Below, one piece after another: positions 17,154-26,451 of a stretch of DNA of 45,295 nucleotides; the stretch's first letter is position 1, and each line of letters starts with the position of its first letter. The stretch spans positions 1 through 45,295 of the forward strand of contig JAKPCK010000152.1 of assembly GCA_029553295.1 (NCBI GenBank), given 5' to 3'. The stretch comes from Deltaproteobacteria bacterium (GTDB taxonomy: Bacteria > Desulfobacterota > Syntrophorhabdia > Syntrophorhabdales > Syntrophorhabdaceae). The notes under the pieces are model-generated. The model had not been told where the DNA came from, ran no database searches, and worked only from the letters and a program-made list of their open reading frames with translations. Made by a program: the position numbers and the translations under genes.

Positions 17154-17474
17154 AAGATGCTCCTTTTATAGAGGAAAGGCGAGACGTTTAAATCCTACTT
17201 TTTTAAGAAGGGGGGTTAGGTGGGGGTAAGATATGGCGTCTCGCCCGGTGAGTATTGACATATTCAGGTGCATCTTCATGTGATAAATTTAGCAATCTCC
17301 TTATTTTTTGTATGTAAGGAGTTTTTGAATTTTTTTGTAAGGATTGTTTGATAAAATCTGTAATATCAAAGGCATTAGATTTGGGGTATCTTTGATTTAT
17401 ACCGCAAGGCCTGTATCATAACAAACCAATATGCAAAATCAAAATAGGTCTCAAGGATGTGCCCAGGGGCAAAA
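17154..17474. other. Intergenic region with a long-arm inverted repeat
   Basis: No gene is seen. GGCGAGACG (17178-17186) and CGTCTCGCC (17237-17245) form a perfect 9-base inverted repeat enclosing about 50 bases, with an inner part (ACTTTTTTAAGAAGGGGGG) that can also fold back. It looks like a REP/MITE-type remnant or a small structured RNA. The AT-rich part 17280-17400 probably carries the promoter of the receiver gene, but no box pair stood out. Confidence 0.5.
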
Positions 17475-18146
17475 TCAATCTACCGTTGTTATGCCGTGTC
17501 TTATGGCAAACTTAACAAGACCTGTTATATCGTTTATATTGAGCTTCTGCATAATCCTGCTCCTATATGTCTCCACTGTCTTGGGTGAGATAAAAATCTT
17601 ATTGGCAATCTCAGAGCTTGACTTGCCCTCCACTACGAGTTTGAGTATCTCCATCTCCCTCGGGCTTAGCTGTGACAGGATGCTGTCCTTATCCCTTGTC
17701 CTCCTCTGTCTGAAATAATCATCTATGACCTGTTCAGAGATTTTTTTGCTGAGATATCGTCTACCTGAGGCCACTGTTATCACAGCATTTATTATCTCTG
17801 TTGCCGCTGACTCTTTTAATATATAGCCTGTTGCACCTGCCTCTATGGACCTGTGGACATACTCTGGTGATGAGTGCATGGATAGTATAATAATGCTTGT
17901 GTATGGTGATACCTCTGTTATCTGTCTTGTAGCCTCTATCCCATCCAGTTCCGGCATGGCAATATCCATGATAACTACATCTGGTTTGATATTCTTAACC
18001 TGCCTGACAGCCTCCCTTCCATTGTCAGCATCACCGATCACCACAATGTTCTCTCTGGACTCAATAAGGAGTTTAAGCCCTTCTCTCAGGACAGCATGGT
18101 CATCGGCGATGAATACAGTAATCTTATCTGATTCTCTCTTTGGCAT
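17475..18146 (-). CDS. NarL/LuxR-family response regulator
   Basis: 223 residues from ATG 18146; a GTG two codons earlier sits inside the ribosome site AAAAGGTGACC and is unlikely. Receiver domain with Asp15/Asp16 (FIADDHAVLREGL), phosphoacceptor Asp61 (VVIMDIAMPELDGIEATRQI) and Lys in GYILKESA. The C-terminal LuxR helix-turn-helix reads LSPREMEILKLVVEGKSSSEIANKIFISPKTVETYRSRI. It is directly downstream of the kinase gene and is its obvious partner. Target genes are not known; the aldolase operon it belongs to is a fair guess. Confidence 0.93.
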   Translation of the reverse strand: MPKRESDKITVFIADDHAVLREGLKLLIESRENIVVIGDADNGREAVRQVKNIKPDVVIMDIAMPELDGIEATRQITEVSPYTSIIILSMHSSPEYVHRSIEAGATGYILKESAATEIINAVITVASGRRYLSKKISEQVIDDYFRQRRTRDKDSILSQLSPREMEILKLVVEGKSSSEIANKIFISPKTVETYRSRIMQKLNINDITGLVKFAIRHGITTVD

Positions 18147-18187
18147 GGTCACCTTTTATTCGTTATATCATCTACACAGAATCATTA

Positions 18188-19930
18188 TTAAACAGGGACA
18201 TCCACTATAATCTTTGTCCCTTTTCCCTTCTGAGATTCAATGCGTATATTACCTTTTATAGATATTGCCCTCTCCCTCATTGTGGTCAAACCCCACTTTA
18301 TTCTTTTTTCCTTAAAACCCTCACGATTTATGGCCTGTTTTATCCCCTTGTTGTGGTGGGCTACCTCTTCCATGTCAAAGCCTGTGCCATTATCCTCTAT
18401 GGAGAGATGGAGTATACTGTTTTTAACATAGAGTCTGATTAAGACCTCTGTTGCCCTTGAGTGTTTTGCTATGTTGGTCAGCGCCTCCTGGGATATTCTA
18501 AAAAGCGCATTCTCAACAGACACGCTGGGCCTCTCAGCCGGGTCATCCCCATCCACAGCAACAGCTATCCCTGTCCTTGTGCTATACAACCTCCCGTACC
18601 ATCTAAGACCGGCTAAAAGCCCGTAGTCATCAAGGACAGAAGGCCTAAGGTCGCTCATGACATCACGGATCTTCTCTGTTGTCTGTTCCAGGATGATTAG
18701 TGAATCCTTTAAACGAGACATGACAGTATCCGGGGCATCCTGCAATTGAGAGGCAATAATGTTCAGATTTATACTTAAGGCAGTTAAGTTCTGACCAACA
18801 CTATCGTGGAGCTCCTGGGATATCCTCCTCCTCTCGGTCTCCTCTATCTCCACAAGCCTTGTTGATAGTGCCCTGAGCTGCTCTTGCTGTTCCAGTAGCT
18901 CTCTTTCTGCCTTTTTTCGCATGGTAATATTCTTTGCTGTACCTTCATAGTAGGCTACCTTACCTTTTTCATCACGGACAACATGGGCATTAATAGATAT
19001 CCAGATGGTCGAGCCATCCCTGTGATACTGACTTGCCTCAAAACCCTTTACATAACCCTGTGACTCTATGAGCCTTTTAAACCTTACCCTGTCCTCAGGA
19101 TTTACATAGTGTTGTTGTATGTCTTTTACAGTATTTATCATCTCTTCCGGGGATTCAAAGCCATACATGCTGGCAAGGGCAGGGTTTACCAATAGATAAC
19201 GGCCTTCAGGGGTTGTCTGAAATATCCCCTCCGAGATATTCTCAAATATATTTCTATACCTCTCTTCACTCTTCTGGAGTGCATATTCTGCCTGTTTTCT
19301 GTCTGTCTCATCGGTGTAGACAGTAACTATCTCCCCAGATGGAAGTCTGTATAGATAGTTATCCCGCCAGCCCTCTATACGCTCATCACTATATAGCCCT
19401 ATAGGGTGGTGTTCTGGTATCCCTGTTCTGTATACCTTCTTTAATACCTCTACAAGACCGAATCGGTGGATACCAGGGAAGACATGGTCAACCCTCTTAC
19501 CTATTACCTCTTCACCCTTTACCTTTTCAATGGTCTCTGCACCTCTGTTTAAGTCTTTTATGATAAATGTCTCTCCATTATCCTGGGTCTCATAGATGAT
19601 AACGCCTATCTTCATATTATTTAAGAGCTCCCTGTATCGCTCTTCACATGCCGTTAGTTCCTTTTCTACCTCCATACAGGTATGTTTTTTCTTTTCTTTT
19701 GATGCCTTGGACAAAAGGGAGGTAAATATCTTGTTGTCTGTTATTACAATACCGTCAGAATCTTTGTGTAGGTTCTGGAGGCCATCTTTTATATCCTCGA
19801 CAACTATAAGTCTTGCGTCAGGAAGACCATTTTTTATAAGAGACCTGATAGCGGTTAAGTCCCTATTTTTTTGTCCTGTAATCAATACAACCCCATGTTT
19901 TTGCTGAACAGTTTTCTTCATAAAAATCAT
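18188..19930 (-). CDS. Cytoplasmic PAS-domain sensor histidine kinase (NarX/DegS-type)
   Basis: 580 residues without membrane segments. It has an N-terminal 80-residue region like a degenerate receiver, two PAS domains (about 95-210 and 222-340, the second ending with the PAC signature GKVAYYEGTAKNITMRKKAE), a coiled linker, a HisKA_3 dimerisation helix with His375 (RRRISQELHDSVGQNLTALS), and the ATPase domain (ISQEALTNIAKHSRA, DNGTGF, KWGLTTMRERA). The HisKA_3 group partners NarL-type regulators, matching the next gene. The start overlaps the dehydrogenase end region (3-base gap), so the kinase is co-transcribed with metabolic genes. It likely senses an internal redox or metabolite cue through its PAS domains. 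Confidence 0.93.
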   Translation of the reverse strand: MIFMKKTVQQKHGVVLITGQKNRDLTAIRSLIKNGLPDARLIVVEDIKDGLQNLHKDSDGIVITDNKIFTSLLSKASKEKKKHTCMEVEKELTACEERYRELLNNMKIGVIIYETQDNGETFIIKDLNRGAETIEKVKGEEVIGKRVDHVFPGIHRFGLVEVLKKVYRTGIPEHHPIGLYSDERIEGWRDNYLYRLPSGEIVTVYTDETDRKQAEYALQKSEERYRNIFENISEGIFQTTPEGRYLLVNPALASMYGFESPEEMINTVKDIQQHYVNPEDRVRFKRLIESQGYVKGFEASQYHRDGSTIWISINAHVVRDEKGKVAYYEGTAKNITMRKKAERELLEQQEQLRALSTRLVEIEETERRRISQELHDSVGQNLTALSINLNIIASQLQDAPDTVMSRLKDSLIILEQTTEKIRDVMSDLRPSVLDDYGLLAGLRWYGRLYSTRTGIAVAVDGDDPAERPSVSVENALFRISQEALTNIAKHSRATEVLIRLYVKNSILHLSIEDNGTGFDMEEVAHHNKGIKQAINREGFKEKRIKWGLTTMRERAISIKGNIRIESQKGKGTKIIVDVPV

Positions 19931-19933
19931 CCA

Positions 19934-20962
19934 TTATTCAAAGGGCATTATGATGACCTTAAGGCAATCTTCCCCTCTTGCAACAATATCAAACCCCATG
20001 CCAATGTCCTTAAGACTAAGCCTGTGGGTAATCAGGTCTGTGACAGTGATTATCTTTTTTTCTATAAGACTAAGGGCCTTTATATTATCCATAGGTGCAG
20101 CACCATAACAGGTCTTTATAGTTACATCGTTTCTCCAGAATGGGCTCAGGTCTATCTCCACCATATCCCCTGGGTTGGGGACAGCAAAAAAGAGTATTGT
20201 CCCGCCTCTCTCCACAAGTTTTAGGGACTGCTGTGCTGCTGATAGGGAGCCAGCACAGACTATTACCTTGTCTGCAAGCCTGCCATTATTCTTTGTCCTC
20301 AAGGTGCCCTCTATATCCTCTCGGGCATGTAGGGCATCCCCTACGCCTAATCTCCTTGCTGCCTCAAGCCTGTAACCATCTATGTCTGTTGCAAAAATCT
20401 TGCCTGCACCGTGGCTAAGGCACATTTTAATCATCAGTAATCCTGCAATACCGCATCCAAGGACTATAACCGTATCACCCTCTTTTAGGTCTATGGCATC
20501 TATGCCCCTCACTACAGTCCCCAGAGGCTCTACAAACGACCCCTCTTCATAGGATACAGTATCGGGCAAAACAAGTGTCCCTGTCTCAACGCTTTTCCCG
20601 GATACCCTAAGGTATTCAGAAAAGCCGCCGTGGGTAAAATTATTCTTTGTCTGGAAGAAATGGCAGGCTGTTTCGTGTCCACGCTGGCAAAAGTAACACT
20701 GGCCGCAGGGGACATGGTGTGTGGTAAAGACCCTGTCTCCTTTCTTGAATTGTTTTACACTGTTACCTACATCTACTACCTCCCCGGCTACCTCGTGGCC
20801 TAAAACAAGGGGTGCCTTTTTTATACGATACCACTCAAGGACATCGCTGCCGCATATACCACTTGCCATGACCTTTATAAGTATATCATGGGGGCCTACC
20901 TCTGGAACAGGCATCTCCTCCAGTTCCACCCTTTTGTTATTATAATACATCCCTACCAGCAT
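19934..20962 (-). CDS. Zinc-dependent alcohol dehydrogenase (sorbitol/threonine dehydrogenase type)
   Basis: 342 residues, MDR fold. Catalytic zinc ligands are in GICGSDV and GHEVAGEV (Cys, His, Glu). The structural zinc lobe is CGQCYFCQRGHETAC. The nucleotide fold is VIVLGCGIAGLLMIKMCLSHGAGKIFATDIDGYRLEAARRLG; Asp after the second strand favours NAD. It oxidises a secondary alcohol or polyol, but the substrate is unknown. It is four bases downstream of the aldolase gene and likely acts on the same pathway. Confidence 0.9.
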   Translation of the reverse strand: MLVGMYYNNKRVELEEMPVPEVGPHDILIKVMASGICGSDVLEWYRIKKAPLVLGHEVAGEVVDVGNSVKQFKKGDRVFTTHHVPCGQCYFCQRGHETACHFFQTKNNFTHGGFSEYLRVSGKSVETGTLVLPDTVSYEEGSFVEPLGTVVRGIDAIDLKEGDTVIVLGCGIAGLLMIKMCLSHGAGKIFATDIDGYRLEAARRLGVGDALHAREDIEGTLRTKNNGRLADKVIVCAGSLSAAQQSLKLVERGGTILFFAVPNPGDMVEIDLSPFWRNDVTIKTCYGAAPMDNIKALSLIEKKIITVTDLITHRLSLKDIGMGFDIVARGEDCLKVIIMPFE

Positions 20963-20965
20963 CTA

Positions 20966-21871
20966 TCAGGTTTTCCTCTTCTTGTTCCCCTCTAACCTGT
21001 TTTTCTCTTCCAGGAAAAACTCAAAGGCAGCCTCTGGCTTTTCTCTATCGTGGACAATCTTCCTTATCGCCTTTATCATGGCAACAGGGGAATCAGACTG
21101 GAATATGTTGCGGCCCATATCCACACCTGCTGCCCCATCCTGGATGGCACGGTAGGCCATGGTAAGGGCATCCTTTTCCGGGAGTTTCTTGCCGCCAGCA
21201 ATAACTATAGGAACCGGGCATGATGCAGTAACAGTATCAAAGTCTTTTTCCGTATAATATGTCTTTACATAGGTCACACCGAGCTCAGCAAGTATCCTTG
21301 AGGCAAGGCGCATATACTTTGCATCCCTTCCCATATCCTTACCCACTGCTGTTACACCAAGGACAGGTATACCGTAGCGGTTTCCCATATCCACAAGTCT
21401 TGTCATGTTATGGACAGATTTGGTCTCGAATTGACCGCCTATAAAGACCTGGACAGCCATGGCAGCTACATTTAGGCGTATTGCCTCATCTATATCTATG
21501 GCAATCTCCTCATTGGAGAGTTCGTTTAAGACACTGGGTCCCCCGCTTGCCCTTAAGACTATCCCTTTATCAAAGGTAGGCGGTATTATAGCCCTCAATA
21601 TCCCACGGGTCAGCATAAGTGTGTCTGCATATGGCAGAAGGGGCAGGATTGTTACATCTACACGTTCAAGGCCTGTTGTAGGTCCCTGAAAATATCCATG
21701 GTCAATGGCGAGCATTACGGTCTTACCTGTTTTTGGATTAAATATCTTGGACAGACGGTTTTTCATGCCCCAGTCCAGATTATTACAGCCCTTCAGGAAA
21801 AAAGGTCTGTTCTTTACAGGGATATCCGTGTAAAACTGTTTTTCCCTTTCTGATTCATCTACCTCTGGCAT
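20966..21871 (-). CDS. DhnA/LsrF-type class I aldolase family protein
   Basis: 301 residues from ATG 21871, chosen for the ribosome site AAAGGAG; an ATG 87 bases earlier adds an unlikely tail. TIM-barrel with [54 protein letters not shown] (Schiff-base Lys) and [43 protein letters not shown]. The family includes archaeal fructose-bisphosphate aldolase, ADH synthase and LsrF. The phosphate-binding end fits LsrF best, but there is no lsr operon here. First gene of an operon with a dehydrogenase and a two-component system. Confidence 0.87.
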   Translation of the reverse strand: MPEVDESEREKQFYTDIPVKNRPFFLKGCNNLDWGMKNRLSKIFNPKTGKTVMLAIDHGYFQGPTTGLERVDVTILPLLPYADTLMLTRGILRAIIPPTFDKGIVLRASGGPSVLNELSNEEIAIDIDEAIRLNVAAMAVQVFIGGQFETKSVHNMTRLVDMGNRYGIPVLGVTAVGKDMGRDAKYMRLASRILAELGVTYVKTYYTEKDFDTVTASCPVPIVIAGGKKLPEKDALTMAYRAIQDGAAGVDMGRNIFQSDSPVAMIKAIRKIVHDREKPEAAFEFFLEEKNRLEGNKKRKT

Positions 21872-22283
21872 AATTTCTCCTTTCTTTTTAAGAGGTTTTA
21901 AACCTATCCCTTTCCTGGGATATGGTTTTAATAATCCAATAAAATTCAATCCTGCCAAGGCAGGAGCAAAAAGCCTAATAGACAGAATGTAGACTATAGA
22001 CTACAGACTTTTTTAATTTATAATCTCACAGCTTACTAAAACGAAGTTGATTTATAACTTCATTAAATACCTTATACGGGTATTGCAATAAAAAGTACGG
22101 CAAAAGCATGGCAGTTACAGTTTGTTGTATTTTACATCAAATCAAATAAAAGTAGTTAACCACCCTGCATAAGAATAATAACAGACATATTGAAAAACGT
22201 CAACGCATAAAAGACGCAGCATTGATAGTGGTTAAGGATACAGGATGTGAACACAATTTGTATATCTTGTGAATAAAAAAAGG
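21872..22283. other. Intergenic region upstream of the aldolase operon
   Basis: 412 bases, AT-rich, no gene. CCTGCCAAGGCAGG (21951-21964) is a near-perfect 14-base dyad some 80 bases before the aldolase start, which could be an operator or a small hairpin. A second dyad, GAAGTTGATTTATAACTTC, lies near 22043-22061. A short near-repeat (TAGACTATAGACTACAGAC) is seen near 21990-22010. The promoter is probably here, but no clear box pair was found. Confidence 0.45.
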
Positions 22284-23453
22284 TCACATAAAAACCATGG
22301 AAATCACAGCCCCTGCAAGGACAATGTAGATAATGTCAATCTTTTTAAAGAGGGCAAAAATAGCACCGGCGCATAGGAGGGCCTTAATAGCATTCCATGA
22401 GACGGCAAACGCAAACTTAAATGTAACAAACAGGAGGAGTCCAACAAAAGAGGCAAATATGCCTTTTGTAGCATTTTGAAAGACCACAGAACCCTTGAGC
22501 CTGTTGAATATATCTCCGCCAAGGATAAGGAGTGTAAAGGATGGGATAAATATGGCCAGGGTGGCAATGGATGCACCAGCTAAACCATTGGTGAGAAACC
22601 CCACAAATGTAGCCGTGATAATAATAGGGCCCGGTGTTACCTGACCCAGTGCTATACCATCCATAAAGGTCTTGCTATCTATCCAGCCCCTGGCATGAAC
22701 CACCTCCTGGAGCATAAGGGGAAGCGATGCAAAACCACCGCCAAAGGCAAATAAATCGATCTTCAACATGAGCAGTGCAAGCTCAAAGAGCCTTTTATTT
22801 ACTGCGAATAGTATTATGACACCCAGGGCAGTAAAGGCAACAGGGAAGAGAAAAAGATACACAGACCTGTTTCTATTTCCATTTTCTTTTGCAGATGCGG
22901 GATTTTTTTGTGCCTTATATATAGCCATGCCTACCAAGGCTGCACCTATTATGACAAGAAAGGGGCTTATACCAGCCCAGAAGGCACCAGCAGATAAAAG
23001 GGCTATAATGATATCCCCATATCCCTTCATGGTATCCCTTCCGAATATGTATGTTGCATTGGCTACAATAGCCACCACTATAACCTGTAGACCATTAAAG
23101 AGGGATGTAACCAAAGGTAGACCACCATAGATGGTATATAGCCAGCTCAAAAAGAGCATAAAGGCAAAGGCAGGCAGACCAAAACCAGAAAAGGTAGCAA
23201 TAGCCCCTGGCAGCCCCCTTTTTACAAGGCCCACATACCCGGCCATCTGCATGGCAGTAGCCCCTGGAATTGATTGGCATAGTGCAACACCGTTTTTGAA
23301 TTCATCCTGGCTTAACCACATATATTTTTTTACCGACATCTCCCTGATATATGCCACCATGGTCGGTCCGCCAAAGGCTGTTGCCCCGAGCCTAAGAAAA
23401 GACAGAAATAGTTTTGAGAGGGATACCTCTTTTTTTTCTTCTTTGTTTTTCAT
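22284..23453 (-). CDS. chrA: Chromate transporter family protein ChrA (two-domain form)
   Basis: 389 residues, about 10-12 membrane helices, with the two homologous halves of long-chain CHR proteins: GATAFGGPTMVAYIREM with GVALCQSIPGATAMQMAGYVG in the first, FAFGGGFASLPLM with GIALGQVTPGPIIITATFVGF in the second. It exports chromate by proton antiport in known members; in an anaerobe the true substrate may differ. ATG 23453 has no Shine-Dalgarno sequence; a -10-like TAGAAT lies nine bases upstream. It is 70 bases downstream of dctM and may also be read through from the TRAP genes. Confidence 0.9.
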   Translation of the reverse strand: MKNKEEKKEVSLSKLFLSFLRLGATAFGGPTMVAYIREMSVKKYMWLSQDEFKNGVALCQSIPGATAMQMAGYVGLVKRGLPGAIATFSGFGLPAFAFMLFLSWLYTIYGGLPLVTSLFNGLQVIVVAIVANATYIFGRDTMKGYGDIIIALLSAGAFWAGISPFLVIIGAALVGMAIYKAQKNPASAKENGNRNRSVYLFLFPVAFTALGVIILFAVNKRLFELALLMLKIDLFAFGGGFASLPLMLQEVVHARGWIDSKTFMDGIALGQVTPGPIIITATFVGFLTNGLAGASIATLAIFIPSFTLLILGGDIFNRLKGSVVFQNATKGIFASFVGLLLFVTFKFAFAVSWNAIKALLCAGAIFALFKKIDIIYIVLAGAVISMVFM

Positions 23454-23462
23454 GGAATATGT

Positions 23463-23468
23463 ATTCTA
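23463..23468 (-). promoter_or_regulatory. Candidate -10 box of chrA
   Basis: Minus strand TAGAAT, nine bases before the ATG; the -35 position is poor (GTGCAA at 17 bases). Noted because other genes here show the same short spacing. Confidence 0.3.
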
Positions 23469-23523
23469 CAATCTTTTAAGGGCCTTTGCACTATACTACA
23501 AAGACCTCTGCTGCCCCATATTT

Positions 23524-24807
23524 TCACCTTTTAAGAAATATCTCAGGCAATATAAGGGAGAGCTTAGGGACATATGTGAGGACAAGGAGGCAACCTATAA
23601 ATATGGCAATATAGGGCAATATTGCCCTACCTATCTCCACCAGGGAGCGTCTCATGATAGCCATTGAGACAAAGAGATTCAGGCCAAAAGGTGGTGTAAG
23701 GAATCCGCATTCGATATTTATAATCATTATAATCCCAAAGTGGATATAGTTTATATCGTATCTCGATAGGGTCTCTACGAGGACAGGGGATATGACAATG
23801 ACAGCAGTAACAATATCCATAAGCCCGCCTATTATGAGTAATATACCGTTTATTGCCAGCAGGAATAGCCATCTGCTTTCTATATTTTTTATTATTATCT
23901 CTGCAAGCTTTACAGGTATCTGTTCCACTGTCAAAAGCCATATAAAGGTCATGGCGCATGAGAGTATAAACAGGAGACAGCCTGAGAGTATTGCCGAATC
24001 CCTGCATATATTCAATAGCCTGCCTATCTTTAGCTCTTTATATATGAATATCTCTACAAATAGGGCATATACCACAGACACTGCTGCTGCCTCAGTAGGG
24101 GTAAACACGCCGCCGTATATCCCCCCCAGGACAATAAGGGGCAGTATCAATGCCCAGAGACCGTCTTTTATAATCTTTATACCCTCTTTGAATGTGTAGC
24201 CACCTTTTGAATACCAGCCGTGTCTTTTTGCCATAACATAAGAATATGTCATGAGACTGAGCCCGATAAAGATGCCCGGCAAGAATCCTGCCATGAATAT
24301 CTCTGCCACAGATACATTCATGACAAGGGCATATAGTATCATTGGTATGCTCGGGGGGATGAGGATGCCCAGGGAGCCCGATGATGTGAGGAGGCCTATA
24401 GAGAATCGTTCTCCGTATCCCTCCTTTATCAATGCAGGCATCATTATACTCCCAATGGCAATAACCGTGGCCGGGGAAGAGCCGGATATGGCTGCAAAAA
24501 ACATACATGCCATAACAGATGCCAGGGCGAGCCCACCTGTGAACCTGCCCACAAATAACTTCATTATATTCACAAGCCTCTCGGATATGGCGCCCTCGGC
24601 CATTATATTCCCGGCAAGGATAAAAAAAGGGACACCGAGGAGTATAAAGTTATCCAGTCCATTAAAAAGTTGCTGGATAAGGGATGTCAGGGGTGTATGG
24701 GCTACAAAAAATAGGTATATGGCAGTTGTTGTTACAAGGGCAATGGATATGGGTACGCTCAATGTTAGGAGGACAAAGAAGCATATAAAGATGAGGGTGA
24801 GGTTCAC
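23524..24807 (-). CDS. dctM: TRAP transporter large permease DctM
   Basis: 427 residues, about 12 membrane helices. Signature stretches: LLGVPFFILAGNIMAEGAISERLV, MFFAAISGSSPATVIAIGSIMMPALIKEGY, LGILIPPSIPMILYALVMNVSVAEIF, GVFTPTEAAAVSVVYALFVE and CGFLTPPFGLNLFVSMAI. It starts with GTG at 24807, behind AGGAGG, and overlaps the dctQ stop by four bases. It carries the sodium- or proton-coupled import of the organic acid delivered by DctP. Confidence 0.95.
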   Translation of the reverse strand: MNLTLIFICFFVLLTLSVPISIALVTTTAIYLFFVAHTPLTSLIQQLFNGLDNFILLGVPFFILAGNIMAEGAISERLVNIMKLFVGRFTGGLALASVMACMFFAAISGSSPATVIAIGSIMMPALIKEGYGERFSIGLLTSSGSLGILIPPSIPMILYALVMNVSVAEIFMAGFLPGIFIGLSLMTYSYVMAKRHGWYSKGGYTFKEGIKIIKDGLWALILPLIVLGGIYGGVFTPTEAAAVSVVYALFVEIFIYKELKIGRLLNICRDSAILSGCLLFILSCAMTFIWLLTVEQIPVKLAEIIIKNIESRWLFLLAINGILLIIGGLMDIVTAVIVISPVLVETLSRYDINYIHFGIIMIINIECGFLTPPFGLNLFVSMAIMRRSLVEIGRAILPYIAIFIGCLLVLTYVPKLSLILPEIFLKR

Positions 24808-25319
24808 CGTGCCTCCTTTTTGCGGACCTTTTCGTATGGCTCATTTCTTAAAAATCTCCTGAAGTGTTTCCATGACAGGGCAAAGAACCTGAAAGACATG
24901 GTCAGGGAGAAAAGGGGTATGGAGATATAGGGGATATACATGGGCATCTGCATTGCCGGGCTTTTCACACCGAATTTTATAACAGACTGTATGTGCATTA
25001 TGCCATAGTAGATAAAAAGCAGCACAGCAAGACCTGATATGAGGTATGCTAAGGTCTTCAGGGCGTGGCTTATCCTGTCCGGCATGTATTCTGTAAGGGC
25101 CTCCATGGAGAAATGGGTGCCGTATTTAACACCTATAGATGCACATAGATATGTTGTAAAGATTATCATATAGTTGGCAAGCTCCTGGAACCAGGAAAAG
25201 GAATAAGATACAGTATATCTCAGCATTGTCTCAAAGAAGGTAAGGATAGCAAGACCTAAAAGTGTAATACCTGCTGTCCACTCCTCCAGTTTATTGATTT
25301 TTTTTATAAGGTTATCCAT
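24804..25319 (-). CDS. dctQ: TRAP transporter small permease DctQ
   Basis: 171 residues with four membrane helices; WFQELANYMIIFTTYLCASIGVKYGTHFSMEALTEYMP is the typical DctQ centre. It starts at ATG 25319. No clear ribosome site precedes it: the sequence before the ATG is the arm of the dctP-dctQ hairpin. It overlaps dctM by four bases. Confidence 0.92.
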   Translation of the reverse strand: MDNLIKKINKLEEWTAGITLLGLAILTFFETMLRYTVSYSFSWFQELANYMIIFTTYLCASIGVKYGTHFSMEALTEYMPDRISHALKTLAYLISGLAVLLFIYYGIMHIQSVIKFGVKSPAMQMPMYIPYISIPLFSLTMSFRFFALSWKHFRRFLRNEPYEKVRKKEAR

Positions 25320-25327
25320 GAGATATG

Positions 25328-25354
25328 AAAAAGGGGTCTTAATGACCCCTTTTT
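25328..25354 (-). terminator. Hairpin between dctP and dctQ (attenuating terminator)
   Basis: Perfect 11-base stem AAAAAGGGGTC / GACCCCTTTTT (25328-25338, 25344-25354) around a five-base loop, with a run of T on the minus-strand exit. It lies only 7 bases after the dctP stop and 8 before the dctQ start. It should stop part of the transcription, giving more binding protein than permease, as is common in such operons. Confidence 0.8.
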
Positions 25355-25361
25355 GTTTGGT

Positions 25362-26372
25362 CTATTTCTTCTTGGAATAGTAGTCTATCTTTTTCATGTA
25401 GAAATTATACCATTCTGCACCGAATACCCCTTTATATTTCTCGAGGACTGGCTTTACAGCATTCCTGAAGGCCTTGAGTTCGTTTTCTGTGAGTATTACC
25501 ACATCCACCTTCTGTGCCTTTGCCTTATCAAGGGCCTCTACTCTGTTTTTGGCGTTTTCCTCACGGTTTACCTTGACCTGTACATCTGCTGCCTCACGGA
25601 ATATCTTCTGTTGCTCCGGTGTCAGAGAGTTCCAGAACTTCTTGTTAACTATAACAGGGCACTCTGTGAGTATGTGGTTTGTTATGGTGGCAAACTTGTT
25701 TACCTCTGTGAATTTCATCATGATAGAGGTATATATGGGGTTGTCCTGACCGTCAATGACCTTCTGCTGTAGCGCATTATATATCTCCGGGAATGGAAGG
25801 GGTGTGGGGTTTGCACCCAGTGCCTTGAATGTGTCGATAAATACAGGGCTTTCAATAACCCTTATCTTTAAACCCTTCAAGTCCTCAGGTTTACGTATCG
25901 GTCTTTTTGAGTTTGTGATGTCCCTGAACTCATTTTCTGTATACCCAATAAAAATGAAACCCTTTTCATCACAGAACTTTGCAAACCTCTCCCTAACCTC
26001 TTTATCATCGAGGACCTTATATGCCACCTCCCTGTTAGGGTATATAAATGGAAGCTCTATTATGCCCATCTGGGGGACAAAGTTAGAGAGGACACCTGAG
26101 GTAACCGCTGTCATGTGAAGTGTCCCTGACTGGACCTGCTCTGTCATGGAACGCTCACCACCTAACTGGCCAAGCGGGAATACCTGCACCTCTATCTCAC
26201 CCTTTGTCTTTTCTGTCACGTATTTGGCAAATGCAACAGCAGCCTTGTGCTGGGGATGGACAGGAGGCCCCACATGGCCATATTTGACAATGACCTTGGC
26301 CTCGGCAAGGACAAAAAAGGATGCCATAAAGGCAAGCACAACGAACCCGATAAAAATAGCTCTTTTCATCAT
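25362..26372 (-). CDS. dctP: TRAP transporter substrate-binding protein DctP
   Basis: 336 residues. A signal peptide (MMKRAIFIGFVVLAFMASFFVLAEA) is followed by the mature periplasmic domain. DctP signatures include GHVGPPVHPQHKAAVAFAKYV, GEIEVQVFPLGQLGGERSMTEQVQSGTLHM, the Arg of KGLKIRVIESPVFIDTFKALGANPTPLPFPEIYNALQQKVIDGQDNP that binds the carboxylate, and NHILTECPVIVNKKFW. It binds an organic acid; C4-dicarboxylates or aromatic or branched acids are all possible. GGGGGA precedes ATG 26372. Confidence 0.95.
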   Translation of the reverse strand: MMKRAIFIGFVVLAFMASFFVLAEAKVIVKYGHVGPPVHPQHKAAVAFAKYVTEKTKGEIEVQVFPLGQLGGERSMTEQVQSGTLHMTAVTSGVLSNFVPQMGIIELPFIYPNREVAYKVLDDKEVRERFAKFCDEKGFIFIGYTENEFRDITNSKRPIRKPEDLKGLKIRVIESPVFIDTFKALGANPTPLPFPEIYNALQQKVIDGQDNPIYTSIMMKFTEVNKFATITNHILTECPVIVNKKFWNSLTPEQQKIFREAADVQVKVNREENAKNRVEALDKAKAQKVDVVILTENELKAFRNAVKPVLEKYKGVFGAEWYNFYMKKIDYYSKKK

Positions 26373-26404
26373 CTGTTCCCCCTTTGTTTTTTATTATTTT
26401 TTAA

Positions 26405-26432
26405 GTTTTATACAAAAAATCACCTATGTCAA
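26405..26432 (-). promoter_or_regulatory. Promoter of dctP
   Basis: Minus strand TTGACA (26427-26432), then GTATAAAAC with TAAAAC at 26405-26410 (16-base spacer). It is followed by a T/A-rich leader and the ribosome site GGGGGA. Confidence 0.5.
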
Positions 26433-26451
26433 TAAAAAATCTTGTTTTCCA

